This document shows positions 7,371 through 15,125 of a DNA stretch of 16,929 nucleotides, piece by piece (the first letter of the stretch is position 1; each line of letters opens with the position of its first letter). Under the pieces are notes generated by a model, which worked only from the letters and a program-made list of their open reading frames with translations, was not told the origin of the DNA and made no database searches. The position numbers and the translations under genes were made by a program. The DNA comes from an uncultured Collinsella sp. GTDB lineage: Bacteria > Actinomycetota > Coriobacteriia > Coriobacteriales > Coriobacteriaceae. The stretch lies in contig UQXP01000038.1 in NCBI GenBank assembly GCA_900545055.1, positions 1-16,929 of the forward strand, read 5' to 3'.

Positions 7371-8645
7371 CTACGGTGCCAGTGAAGCAAGCGGCGCGAC
7401 TATGACGCCGTCTTCCCGTCGATAAGCAGTTGCGGTTCCAGTTAGGACGAGTAAGAAGGACGCTTCGCCTTGGTGGGTGGAATCGATTTTCGATGCAAGC
7501 TTCTTGAGATTGGCGGCCGCGGCGTCTATGGGCTTTGAGCCCAGTTTGACCTCGACCAGAGCATACCTTCCGTCATTCAGCACGAGTACGGCATCGGCTT
7601 CAAGATCTGTCTTATCTCGATAGTGGTATACCTTGCCGTCGAGTTGATCCATATATGTGCGTAGGTCGCGAATGCACATGGATTCAAACAGAAGGCCAAA
7701 GGTCTCGAAGTCTTCGAGAAGCTTTTGAGGAGTTGCTCCCAGGGCGGCAGCGGCAAGGGACGGGTCGCAGAAATGACGCGTTGGACTCGTTCGTACAGCG
7801 GTTTTTGAGCGAAGCCGCGGCGCCCATGCCTCGAGATCTTCAAAAACACAGGCGCGCGTCAAGGCGTCGACGTATTCAGAGACGGTATTTCTCGAGGGAG
7901 GTTCTCCTTGCATGTCTGCGGCGATCGTTGTGAGCGACGCCTCTGTCGAGATGTTGCGAGCGTAGCTTCGAATAATCTGAGTCATCCAAGTCTTATTTCT
8001 TCGCAGTCCGTCAATCTCTTCGATATCGGAATCGAGCAATTCTGAGATGTAATCAGGGGCCATGGCCAGCGCAATCCTATGGTTTGGTTCGGTAACCGCT
8101 TCAGGCCAACCTCCTCGGCAAAGTGAAAAGGCGATATGCTCGATATCGAAATCGACCATATCGGCAACATCAGTGTTCCCATCAAACAAGCTGGCCAGCG
8201 AAACTGTTCCTGTTGACTCGCGTGATTCGAAAAGTGACATTGGCCGCATGTTCATGCGCGCTATGCGTCCGACACCGGAGTGTGCCGGCAGTTCGCTTGT
8301 CCGAGGCGTTGCGGAGCCGGTGAGAATAAACCTGCCTCGCCCTTGACCTCGGTCGATCGCGAACCTTACAGCGTCCCAAAGTTGCGGGGCCATTTGCCAC
8401 TCATCGATGAGGCGCGGCTCATCTCCTTTGAGCAGGAGAGAAGGCTTTGAATCGGCAAGCTGGATGTAGCTCGGGCCATTATCAGGGTCTTGCATGTAGA
8501 TGCTACTTTCGGCAGCTTGTTCAGCTGTTGCGGTCTTGCCGCACCATTTTGGTCCCTTGATTTGGACGGCCCCAGAAGATTTTAGTTTTCTGGCAAGCAC
8601 TTTGTCTGCGACTCGTGGCAGATAACCTTGTTCAATCGAATTCAT
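7371..8645 (-). CDS. AAA_14/DUF4143 ATPase
   Basis: A 424-aa ATPase of the widespread AAA_14-DUF4143 family, whose biological role is poorly known. Walker A is GPKWCGKT (31-38) and Walker B is PRLIDEWQ (D81, E82). The sensor-like RFILTGSATP follows at 105-114, with a conserved arginine-rich segment RIARMNMRPMSLFES. The C-terminal DUF4143 half ends in a restriction-nuclease-like stretch, LEADAVLVLNDGRYALVEVK, whose D and E-V-K pattern resembles a PD-(D/E)xK core; such cores in this family are often thought inactive. The ATG at 8645 has AAGGAGG 5-6 nt upstream and is preferred to an in-frame start at 8690. The region upstream holds 23-bp tandem repeats. It lies 85 nt from the nikR partner gene and is less GC-rich, suggesting acquired DNA. 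Confidence 0.9.
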   Translation of the reverse strand: MNSIEQGYLPRVADKVLARKLKSSGAVQIKGPKWCGKTATAEQAAESSIYMQDPDNGPSYIQLADSKPSLLLKGDEPRLIDEWQMAPQLWDAVRFAIDRGQGRGRFILTGSATPRTSELPAHSGVGRIARMNMRPMSLFESRESTGTVSLASLFDGNTDVADMVDFDIEHIAFSLCRGGWPEAVTEPNHRIALAMAPDYISELLDSDIEEIDGLRRNKTWMTQIIRSYARNISTEASLTTIAADMQGEPPSRNTVSEYVDALTRACVFEDLEAWAPRLRSKTAVRTSPTRHFCDPSLAAAALGATPQKLLEDFETFGLLFESMCIRDLRTYMDQLDGKVYHYRDKTDLEADAVLVLNDGRYALVEVKLGSKPIDAAAANLKKLASKIDSTHQGEASFLLVLTGTATAYRREDGVIVAPLASLAP

Positions 8646-8691
8646 ATTGCCCTCCTTGCTAGCAGGGTATTTTACCGTTATTTTGGGCATG

Positions 8692-8766
8692 TTGGACGAA
8701 TTCTATTGTGCATATTGGACGAATTCAGTTGTGCAAGTTGGACGAATTCGGTTGTGCAAGTTGGAC
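8692..8766. repeat. 23-bp tandem repeats upstream of the DUF4143 ATPase
   Basis: TTGGAC occurs at 8692, 8715, 8738 and 8761, exactly 23 bp apart. The first three units share TTGGACGAATTC followed by two variable bases and TTGTGCA; the fourth is cut after TTGGAC. Each full unit therefore has two part-palindromic boxes, GAATTC and TTGTGCA(A), about two helical turns from the next unit. They lie 47-120 bp before the ATPase start, which fits a regulatory binding array. There are no spacers, so it is not CRISPR. Confidence 0.8.
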
Positions 8767-8806
8767 ACAGCATCTAGTACATATACCCGATGCCAGAAGA
8801 TGAGTC

Positions 8807-9148
8807 CTAGAGTCTCCAGCCCTTTGTCGTATAACGCATGATGTCAAGAATGTCGGCCTTGATGTTTGGCGGCAGGGCTTTGAAGAGTGATAGATATTCG
8901 TCTTCCTGAGCAGTAAAAAACGCAGGGCTTCCGTCTGAATCTTTGGTATAGCCAAGGATATCGTTGGGCGTGCATCCAAAGAGATCGCACAATGCAACAA
9001 TGCGGTCCTCTCCTAGTTTTGCTCGACCTGTTTCCCATGCACTATATGTCGCCTTGCTAACGCCAAGACTGTCCGCAATTTGAAGCTGAGTAAGCCCTGA
9101 CTTTTTGCGGATTCTGGCGAGTGCGGTATGTTTATTGGTCACATCCAT
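8807..9148 (-). CDS. XRE-family helix-turn-helix regulator
   Basis: A 113-aa transcription factor of the Cro/C1 (HTH_3) type. The DNA-binding domain spans about 8-65, with the signature sequence LTQLQIADSLGVSKATYSAW followed by ETGRAKLGEDRIVALCDLFG and DILGYTKD. A short acidic C-terminal tail (FFTAQEDEYLSLFKALPPNI) may serve for dimerisation. I chose the ATG at 9148 (GGGAG a few bases upstream) over an in-frame TTG at 9175. It is divergent from the Hsp70-FtsK operon across 147 nt, which places its product well to repress both itself and that operon; this is inference. Downstream on the same strand is the repeat region and the ATPase. Confidence 0.9.
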   Translation of the reverse strand: MDVTNKHTALARIRKKSGLTQLQIADSLGVSKATYSAWETGRAKLGEDRIVALCDLFGCTPNDILGYTKDSDGSPAFFTAQEDEYLSLFKALPPNIKADILDIMRYTTKGWRL

Positions 9149-9230
9149 GTCGCTCCCGTCTGATATCAAGAGCAACTTTGCATTTCGGTGCTGGTCAAAT
9201 GTCTAACTGGATTGTCCTTAGGTGCAATAA

Positions 9231-9258
9231 TTGACATAAAGTCTAATTTGAATAAACT
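9231..9258 (+). promoter_or_regulatory. Likely promoter of the Hsp70-FtsK operon
   Basis: A perfect -35 TTGACA (9231-9236) is followed after 16 nt by TAAACT (9253-9258), a 4/6 match to the -10 box, 37 nt before the preferred Hsp70 start. GTCTAA occurs at 9201-9206 and again at 9241-9246, the second lying between -35 and -10. A TAGAC (9274-9278) gives the reverse half. These are candidate operator half-sites for the divergent XRE protein. The operator idea is speculative. Confidence 0.45.
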
Positions 9259-9295
9259 CAAAACCAATATAAATAGACATCGAGGAATGGTGGCT

Positions 9296-10855
9296 ATGGG
9301 GAGAGTTGTTGGAATCGATCTTGGCACGACCTATTCGGCCGTCGCTGTGTTGGGAGACGATGGACTTCCCGAAATACTGAAGAATGCGGACGGAGAACCG
9401 ACCACACCTTCGGTTGTTTTATTTCAATCATTTGACGGAAAAGACGAGCCGCTTGTTGGAACGATGGCTAAGCATTCGGCGGCAAGTGATCCCGATAATG
9501 TTGTTCAGTTCGTTAAACGGCAGATGGGAAATCCGGATTGGAGATTCGACTCTGACTCGGGCGTTTCCTACTCTGCAGAAGAGGTTTCCTCCCTTATCAT
9601 CAAAAAATTATTGCAAGATGCCGAGCAGGCACTTGGAGAAGAAATATGCGGAGCCGTGATTACGGTTCCCGCATATTTTGATGATGCAAGAAGAACTGCA
9701 ACAAAGCAGGCAGGTGTAATTGCGGGTACCAAAGTGCTTCGCGTGTTGAATGAGCCGACGGCTGCAGCCCTTTCCTTTGGTCTCGATACCGAGAAGAACG
9801 GCGTCACGCTTGTCTATGATCTGGGCGGCGGAACGTTCGACGTGACGCTTCTTAAGATAGAGGACGGTTGTTTTACGGTTATCGGAACCGATGGCGATAG
9901 AAACTTGGGCGGGTTCGATTTTGATAACGCTCTAATGTCGTTTGTGGCAGAAGAGCTCTCGAAACAGGGTGCTGGTAATGTTCTCGAGGATTATCTGATA
10001 AGTGCCGAGCTTCGAGAGAAATGCGAAATGGTTAAGCGCACTCTTTCGAACGTGCCAAAGGCAAACCTCCATATTTCGAAGAACGGAAAGCCTTATCGTG
10101 TGGCTATTTCTCGCGAAGATTTCGAGCGGGTGAGCAGGTCACTCCTGAGCCGAACGCAGGAGCTGGTCGAGGATGTGCTCGAGGACACTGGTTATTCATG
10201 GGCTCAGATCGACCATGTGGTCCTCGTTGGCGGTTCAACGCGTATGCCAATGGTGCACAAGTTAATCGAAGAAATTTCGGGGATGAAGCCCGAGCTTGGG
10301 GTTAATCCCGATGAGGCTGTTGCCATGGGGGCTGCCGTTCAGGCTGCAATAGAAATGGAGTCGAGTATTGACGTGGCAGGGGCATCGGAAAAAAGTTTGC
10401 CGGACATGCCCCTCTTTACGGTTCCAAATGTGGTTATTGCTGACGTTACCTCGCAACCTTTGGGGGTTGTGATGCTAGGTAAAGATGGCAAAGACTACAA
10501 CAAAGTCGTGATTCCAAGGAATTCTTCCGTACCGGGGAGTTATTCGCAGGATGCGGCAACGGTGAGCGAGAACCAGTCGTACGTCGATGTTCAGGTGACG
10601 CAAGGCGATGATCCGGACTTGAATTATGTGGTCATTATTGGTTCGAAGGAGATACCACTTCCGCCCGGGCTGCCTAAGGGTTCTCCCGTCCGCGTGGTCT
10701 ACGAGTATGACAGGGAGCAAACGGTGCATATCCGGCTATACGACGGAGACAGTGGCAGGTTGTATGGCGAGTTCGAAATCGACCGCGTGGCGAATATGGA
10801 TGAACGACAGCTTGATACCGCCGTTAACAAAATGAAGAACATCGAAATTGGATAG
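9296..10855 (+). CDS. Hsp70 (DnaK-like) chaperone without lid domain
   Basis: A 519-aa ATP-driven chaperone, shorter than true DnaK (about 610-640 aa). The nucleotide-binding domain (1 to about 355) is well kept: GIDLGTTYS (6-14), VITVPAYFDDARR (121-133), NEPTAAALSFGL (152-163), VYDLGGGTFDVTLL (173-186) and VVLVGGSTRMPMV (308-320). An acidic linker (355-375) replaces most of the usual DVLLLD-type linker. A beta substrate domain follows from VIADVTSQPLG (380-390) to about 500, and then the chain stops, so the helical lid is missing. I prefer the ATG at 9296, with GAGGA 9 nt upstream; the ATG at 9287 has no spacing, and longer forms add unconserved residues. It heads the operon, 9 nt before the J-like gene. 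It is a specialised Hsp70, not the housekeeping dnaK, so I give no symbol. Confidence 0.93.
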   Translation: MGRVVGIDLGTTYSAVAVLGDDGLPEILKNADGEPTTPSVVLFQSFDGKDEPLVGTMAKHSAASDPDNVVQFVKRQMGNPDWRFDSDSGVSYSAEEVSSLIIKKLLQDAEQALGEEICGAVITVPAYFDDARRTATKQAGVIAGTKVLRVLNEPTAAALSFGLDTEKNGVTLVYDLGGGTFDVTLLKIEDGCFTVIGTDGDRNLGGFDFDNALMSFVAEELSKQGAGNVLEDYLISAELREKCEMVKRTLSNVPKANLHISKNGKPYRVAISREDFERVSRSLLSRTQELVEDVLEDTGYSWAQIDHVVLVGGSTRMPMVHKLIEEISGMKPELGVNPDEAVAMGAAVQAAIEMESSIDVAGASEKSLPDMPLFTVPNVVIADVTSQPLGVVMLGKDGKDYNKVVIPRNSSVPGSYSQDAATVSENQSYVDVQVTQGDDPDLNYVVIIGSKEIPLPPGLPKGSPVRVVYEYDREQTVHIRLYDGDSGRLYGEFEIDRVANMDERQLDTAVNKMKNIEIG

Positions 10856-10864
10856 GGGACACTG

Positions 10865-11974
10865 ATGGAAGAATTTGTTGACTACTATGAAATGCTCGAA
10901 CTGGAAAAGAATGCGTCGGTTGGGGAGATTGAAGAGGCGATCAAGAGAACACGAAAGCGTTTTAGGCGTCTCGAGGGATCTCCGGATGCCATGCAAAGGG
11001 CAAACGCCGAAAGGATGATGCAGCTCTTAAATGAAGCAGATTCGTTGTTTCACGATAGCGCAAAACGCTTGGAATACGATGCCGCATATGATAGCGGGAA
11101 GTGTGACAGCGAGAAGGAGCTGGAAAAAGACGCCCGTGCTGCAACTGCCGAGAAAGACTGGACATCAGAAGCGAAAGATTATTTCAAAAACGGTCAGAGT
11201 GCCAACGCTTGTTTTGCCGCTAGGGAAGCAACAAGGAATTGCTCAACCGATGCGGAAGCATGGCTTGTGTGGGCTCTGGCGGCATATACGATGGACAAGT
11301 ATGACGAGTCCATTTTTGCTGCATCTGAGCTGCTGAAGCTTGGCTCGCATCAGGCGACCGCCCATAGGCTGTTGGGCGACTCATACATAATGATTGATAA
11401 ATACGCAGACGCCGAGGCTGAGTTTCTGAAGGCCCAGCAGATTGATAAGAACGACTATACAATTATGGCGCGCTTGGTTGACGCACGTTACCTTCAGGGG
11501 AAATTTGATCAAGCCCTCACTATGGCGCGCAACCTACATGAGGCACATCCGGATTATGAACCCGTTCTAAGCTCGTTGTGCCGGTGCCTAGAGACGGATG
11601 TCGAGAACAAAATGAGCTCAAAGGATAATGCCGGCTATTTCACCAATATGAAACAAATCCAGCATGCTGAACTTGTCGTTAGCGAAATGCGCGCGTTGGG
11701 AAATATCGACAAGGCTGATGAGGAATGGATTGAGAAAATGGAGGGCCTTATCGACTGGGCCCGCAAAAGGCACTACATTGCACCGGCCCGATGGTTTTGG
11801 ATTCTCTGCGCTTTGACTTTCTTATTTATAATAAGCGGGTCAAGCGGCGCTCTCTTGACGCTCGTCCTGTTCTTTGGCCTGCTCCTGTATGCATTCTTCT
11901 TTGTCGTACCGACCGGGTGGATGATCAATGCCCGCAAATTAGGAGAGCTTGCAAAGAAGACGGGGCTCCAATAA
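10865..11974 (+). CDS. J-like/TPR protein with C-terminal membrane anchor
   Basis: A 369-aa protein with a J-domain-like start (about 7-75: DYYEMLELEKNASVGEIEEA, then LLNEADSLFHDSAKRLEYDA), as in DnaJ co-chaperones. The HPD motif that activates Hsp70 is absent: the aligned place reads KRFRRLEG, and only an SPD lies a few residues later (39-41). Residues about 97-235 form TPR-like helical pairs (EAWLVWALAAYTMDKYDESI, AHRLLGDSYIMIDKYADAEA), a protein-binding scaffold. Two hydrophobic segments (about 309-325 and 328-349) follow, then a short basic tail. The protein is probably anchored with its J/TPR part in the cytoplasm. AGGGGA at the Hsp70 stop serves as ribosome site. The stop overlaps the next ATG by one base (TAATG). 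It likely recruits the Hsp70 to a membrane complex; this is inference. Confidence 0.85.
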   Translation: MEEFVDYYEMLELEKNASVGEIEEAIKRTRKRFRRLEGSPDAMQRANAERMMQLLNEADSLFHDSAKRLEYDAAYDSGKCDSEKELEKDARAATAEKDWTSEAKDYFKNGQSANACFAAREATRNCSTDAEAWLVWALAAYTMDKYDESIFAASELLKLGSHQATAHRLLGDSYIMIDKYADAEAEFLKAQQIDKNDYTIMARLVDARYLQGKFDQALTMARNLHEAHPDYEPVLSSLCRCLETDVENKMSSKDNAGYFTNMKQIQHAELVVSEMRALGNIDKADEEWIEKMEGLIDWARKRHYIAPARWFWILCALTFLFIISGSSGALLTLVLFFGLLLYAFFFVVPTGWMINARKLGELAKKTGLQ

Positions 11975-12420
11975 TGGACGCGCGGTGGGATCAAGCGCTT
12001 GACGGCTTGGAGGTGGATCGCCGGGCAATTATTGACTGCGCGGAACAACTCAGAGCTTCTCTTGCATCTCTCAAATCAGATTCAAGAAAAATCAAAGACT
12101 TGGCCACCGGCGAAGCTTATGCGGGATTATTCAACGAGCTGCTGCTTGCCGTTGATAGGATTAAGAATGAGCCGCTGTCAGAGGACTTTAGGTCTTCGAT
12201 TGTGGACGAGATTGTCGAGGTTTGTAGCCATTACGGGCTTGAGCCTGTTCTGTGTGACGAGACAGTCAACCTACATGAGCATGAAATCGTTGGATTGATT
12301 AAGACGGACGATGCCTTCAAAGATGGAAAGGTAGCTCGAGTAGAGCGAGACGGTTACAGGATTGGCGAGAGGCTTCTCCGTCCAGCGCGAGTGGTTGTCT
12401 TTCGGCACGAAGAGGACTGA
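11974..12420 (+). CDS. GrpE-like nucleotide exchange factor
   Basis: GrpE dimers eject ADP from Hsp70. This 148-aa protein keeps the GrpE C-terminal beta domain: GLEPVLCDETVNLHEHEIVG (88-107), then a segment containing DGKVARVERDGYRIGERLLR (117-136) and PARVVVF. This matches the usual G-x-x-x-x-x-P ... NLHEA ... V-x-x-x-GY-x-x-x-x-x-LRPA-x-VVV pattern. The N-terminal helix (about 1-85) is shorter than in housekeeping GrpE. The ATG at 11974 overlaps the previous stop by one base, and its own stop overlaps the next ATG by one base, so translation is coupled on both sides. A longer in-frame start at 11791 lies inside the J-like gene and is not credible. With its neighbours it completes a dedicated Hsp70/J/GrpE set. 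Confidence 0.85.
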   Translation: MDARWDQALDGLEVDRRAIIDCAEQLRASLASLKSDSRKIKDLATGEAYAGLFNELLLAVDRIKNEPLSEDFRSSIVDEIVEVCSHYGLEPVLCDETVNLHEHEIVGLIKTDDAFKDGKVARVERDGYRIGERLLRPARVVVFRHEED

Positions 12421-15125
12421 TGGCTGGTATGCCTCTGGAAGAAACATATAACGAGATGAGGCAGACGGTCAAAGAGACAATGGAGTGCCAGGCTCACCTG
12501 CTTGGCGCTTGTAAATCTCAATCTGCATCCGTTGACATGTGGCTGAAGGCGACATTGGAGGAAAAGCGCGAGGCAAAAGCGCGGGCGCTAAATAAGCTTA
12601 AGAGCTGCGAAAAACGACGCAACGCCCTTTCGAAAAAGCGCGTGCAGGATACCGTTGACGAGTTACTGGCGATCGAGGAGGGCTCGGCCCTCAATGCCGC
12701 CGAGTATATCCAGATCGGATCCATGTCGAAAACCTCAAAACGTGACGATTTGTTTACGGCGCCCTTTATCGTCCCGCTGCTTGGTCACGGCAATATCGTG
12801 ATGTCGGTTTCAGGCGAGGGCTGCATTTCGGACGGGGTGGTGCGCGAGGTAGAGGCCAAAGTGCTTTTGTCGACCTCAGCGTCGCAAGTTGAAATCATTA
12901 GTTTTGACCCGGCGCTCAAAAACATCGAGGCTCCTTTTTCGACGATTGGCCGGCACGGGCAAGGCGAGGCGGCGGTCAGGTATTTGCATTCGAGAGGCGA
13001 ACTCGATGCTCTACTTAACGAGCTGACCGACCGTGTGACGCGAATCAACAACGAGTTGCTGTCAGACGATGAGTGCCTGGCGGCATATCACCAACGGGTC
13101 GGAATGCCGGTCGAGAAGTACCAGCTCGTTGTGATCCACGATATGCCGATGGGAATGGCTGCCGAGCAATACGACCGTGTATGCTCGCTGATGAAGGCGG
13201 CCCCAAAGGCAGGCACTTCTTTCCTAATGATACAACCTAAGATGGATGACTTGCCCAAATGGTATTGCGAGAAGAAACGTTCCTATCCTGTTTCGGAGCG
13301 TCTCGAACTATTCTCAGGCAGTCATGCCCGATGGCTGGGCCACGATGGCTACGATGTTGAGCTCTATGAGCTTGACACGATTGAATCGACCCAAGCCGCC
13401 GAGCGGATGGCCCGATCAGCGGCAGAGCTGCGGTTGCCCGAAGTAAAGATCGAGTCGGTGCTTCCCGCGGAGTATTGGATGGAGACGAGCGAGGACGGAG
13501 TCACGTTCTCGCTGGGTCTGCGTGGAACCCAGACGGTTGATGTCACGATTGGCTCGAATGAGACTCAAAGACATAATGCATTGATAACCGGCGCGGTCGG
13601 ACAGGGTAAATCGAATCTGTTGAAAGATATCATCTACGGTTTGTGCGCCAGGTACTCTCCCGACGAGTTGGAACTCTATCTGTTTGATTTCAAAGAGGGC
13701 GTTACCCTGTTTCCCATGGCTCCCACGCTGGATTCCCCCGAGTATCTACCGCAGGTAAAGGCATTTGGGCTTGAGGCCGATGAAGACTTTGCCATGGATG
13801 TGCTGAATTCCATAGCCGCAGAGGCTAAGCGGAGGGCCGCTGCGATCAAGCCTTACGGAGACAATCTGCTCAAGTATCGGCGCAATAGCGGGAATAAGAT
13901 GCCGCGTATCGTTGTGGTCATTGATGAGTTCCAGCTATTTCTAGAAGGCTCGAGAGGCAAGGAAGCCTGTGAACTTTTGGAACGCATCGTTCGCCTCTAT
14001 CGTGCATACGGTATTCACGTGATACTGGCGTCACAAAGTATTGGCGGGATAACCAATCTTGCCATTTCCCAGGGCAAGTTCTTCGCGCAGTTTCCTATCC
14101 GTATCGGACTGAAAAACTCGCCGGCGGAGTCGCGGGCGACTTTCGGACCCTTTAACGAGGCGGCCGCTAGTCTAAGGTTCAGGGGGCAGGCGATTCTGAA
14201 CGAAGATTACGGAAATCCGAGCGCAAATGTGACGGTGCTTACACCGTTTGCTGAGGATGCCACATTGGACAGTCTCAGGAGCAAGTTCTATGCAATGTCA
14301 AAAGAGCACCTTGATGAACCGGTGGTTTTCGACGGAAGTGCTCTACCGGAGTTGACTGGGGCCCTCCTTGAGCAGAACGACATAAAGTCAGGTAACGTGC
14401 CGAGCGCCTTGCTTGGCCGGGGTGTTTCTGCTGGGTTGGCACCGATATATTTCTCGTTTGAAAGAGCTGCGGGAAGCAATATCGCTCTTGTGGGCAGGGG
14501 AACGCTGCCAGGGCTTGGTAATCTTCCGAATTCTGTCGATCTTGCGGCGTGCGTTACGGAAACGCTTGTTTTATCGCTTGCACGCTATGAGCGAGGCGTT
14601 GAGTTTGCTGTAGTGGAGGATGGCGCGCGCCATATTTCTGATTCGACTCTGGAAATATGCGCTCGTGCAGGGGTTTCTCCGGAGGTCGTGCCTTCGGACG
14701 AAGCGGTTGCATGGATTGCCGATTGTCTTCAGTGGAATGATGTCGGGGAAGAATGTAGACGGGAGCGGTTTGTGTTGGTGCCGAATGCGGACTCACTAGG
14801 GTCTTTCGACTTTGGTGCTCAGCAGAAGATTCAAAAGGTATTCCGCGAGGCTCCTATGCACGGAATCCACTTTGTCTGCCATTGGCAAACCCCTGTAGCG
14901 CTTTCAGCGCAGTTGGGTTCATCGGGGCTGTCGTCTTTTGACGGCGTGGCGTGTCTGTTTGGCTCGAACGTCGCAGCGAAGCAGCTGGATGGCCCGCTGT
15001 GCCAGTGGAACGGGCAAGAGAACCGGGTCCTTTACAAGGAGGCTTCCTCGGGGCGTCCCTCAATGAAACTCATGCCCTTTGTCACAACGCGATTATGGAG
15101 GAGGGGCGACGATGAGCAGGGATGA
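12420..15125 (+). CDS. FtsK/SpoIIIE-type ATPase with three RecA-like modules (EccC/EssC-like)
   Basis: A 901-aa soluble pumping ATPase. Residues 1-90 form a charged, coiled-coil-like region. Module 1 (about 110-350) looks like a decayed P-loop fold: a strand FIVPLLGHGNIVMSV, no lysine in the loop, then QLVVIHDMPMGM (235-246) in Walker B position. Module 2 (about 355-630) is intact, with Walker A GAVGQGKS (391-398), LYLFDFKEGV (419-428), Walker B RIVVVIDEFQ (496-505) and ILASQS (535-540). Module 3 (about 655-890) has the layout of an FtsK domain (GLAPIYFSFERAAGSNIALV), but its loop reads GRGTLPGLGN without GKT/S. Three tandem modules with only one complete recall EccC/EssC of type VII secretion, where the others bind substrates. 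No transmembrane segment is seen, unlike EccC and FtsK. The start overlaps the GrpE stop by one base. The substrate, protein or DNA, is not decided by sequence. Confidence 0.88.
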   Translation: MAGMPLEETYNEMRQTVKETMECQAHLLGACKSQSASVDMWLKATLEEKREAKARALNKLKSCEKRRNALSKKRVQDTVDELLAIEEGSALNAAEYIQIGSMSKTSKRDDLFTAPFIVPLLGHGNIVMSVSGEGCISDGVVREVEAKVLLSTSASQVEIISFDPALKNIEAPFSTIGRHGQGEAAVRYLHSRGELDALLNELTDRVTRINNELLSDDECLAAYHQRVGMPVEKYQLVVIHDMPMGMAAEQYDRVCSLMKAAPKAGTSFLMIQPKMDDLPKWYCEKKRSYPVSERLELFSGSHARWLGHDGYDVELYELDTIESTQAAERMARSAAELRLPEVKIESVLPAEYWMETSEDGVTFSLGLRGTQTVDVTIGSNETQRHNALITGAVGQGKSNLLKDIIYGLCARYSPDELELYLFDFKEGVTLFPMAPTLDSPEYLPQVKAFGLEADEDFAMDVLNSIAAEAKRRAAAIKPYGDNLLKYRRNSGNKMPRIVVVIDEFQLFLEGSRGKEACELLERIVRLYRAYGIHVILASQSIGGITNLAISQGKFFAQFPIRIGLKNSPAESRATFGPFNEAAASLRFRGQAILNEDYGNPSANVTVLTPFAEDATLDSLRSKFYAMSKEHLDEPVVFDGSALPELTGALLEQNDIKSGNVPSALLGRGVSAGLAPIYFSFERAAGSNIALVGRGTLPGLGNLPNSVDLAACVTETLVLSLARYERGVEFAVVEDGARHISDSTLEICARAGVSPEVVPSDEAVAWIADCLQWNDVGEECRRERFVLVPNADSLGSFDFGAQQKIQKVFREAPMHGIHFVCHWQTPVALSAQLGSSGLSSFDGVACLFGSNVAAKQLDGPLCQWNGQENRVLYKEASSGRPSMKLMPFVTTRLWRRGDDEQG

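Noticed and set aside
8692..8766. CRISPR array
   Set aside because: The 23-bp units are directly abutting with no unique spacers and no cas genes nearby.
11791..11973. Longer GrpE-like N-terminus
   Set aside because: It overlaps the membrane-helix codons of the J-like gene and gives an unconserved sequence; the TAATG overlap at 11974 is a normal coupled start.
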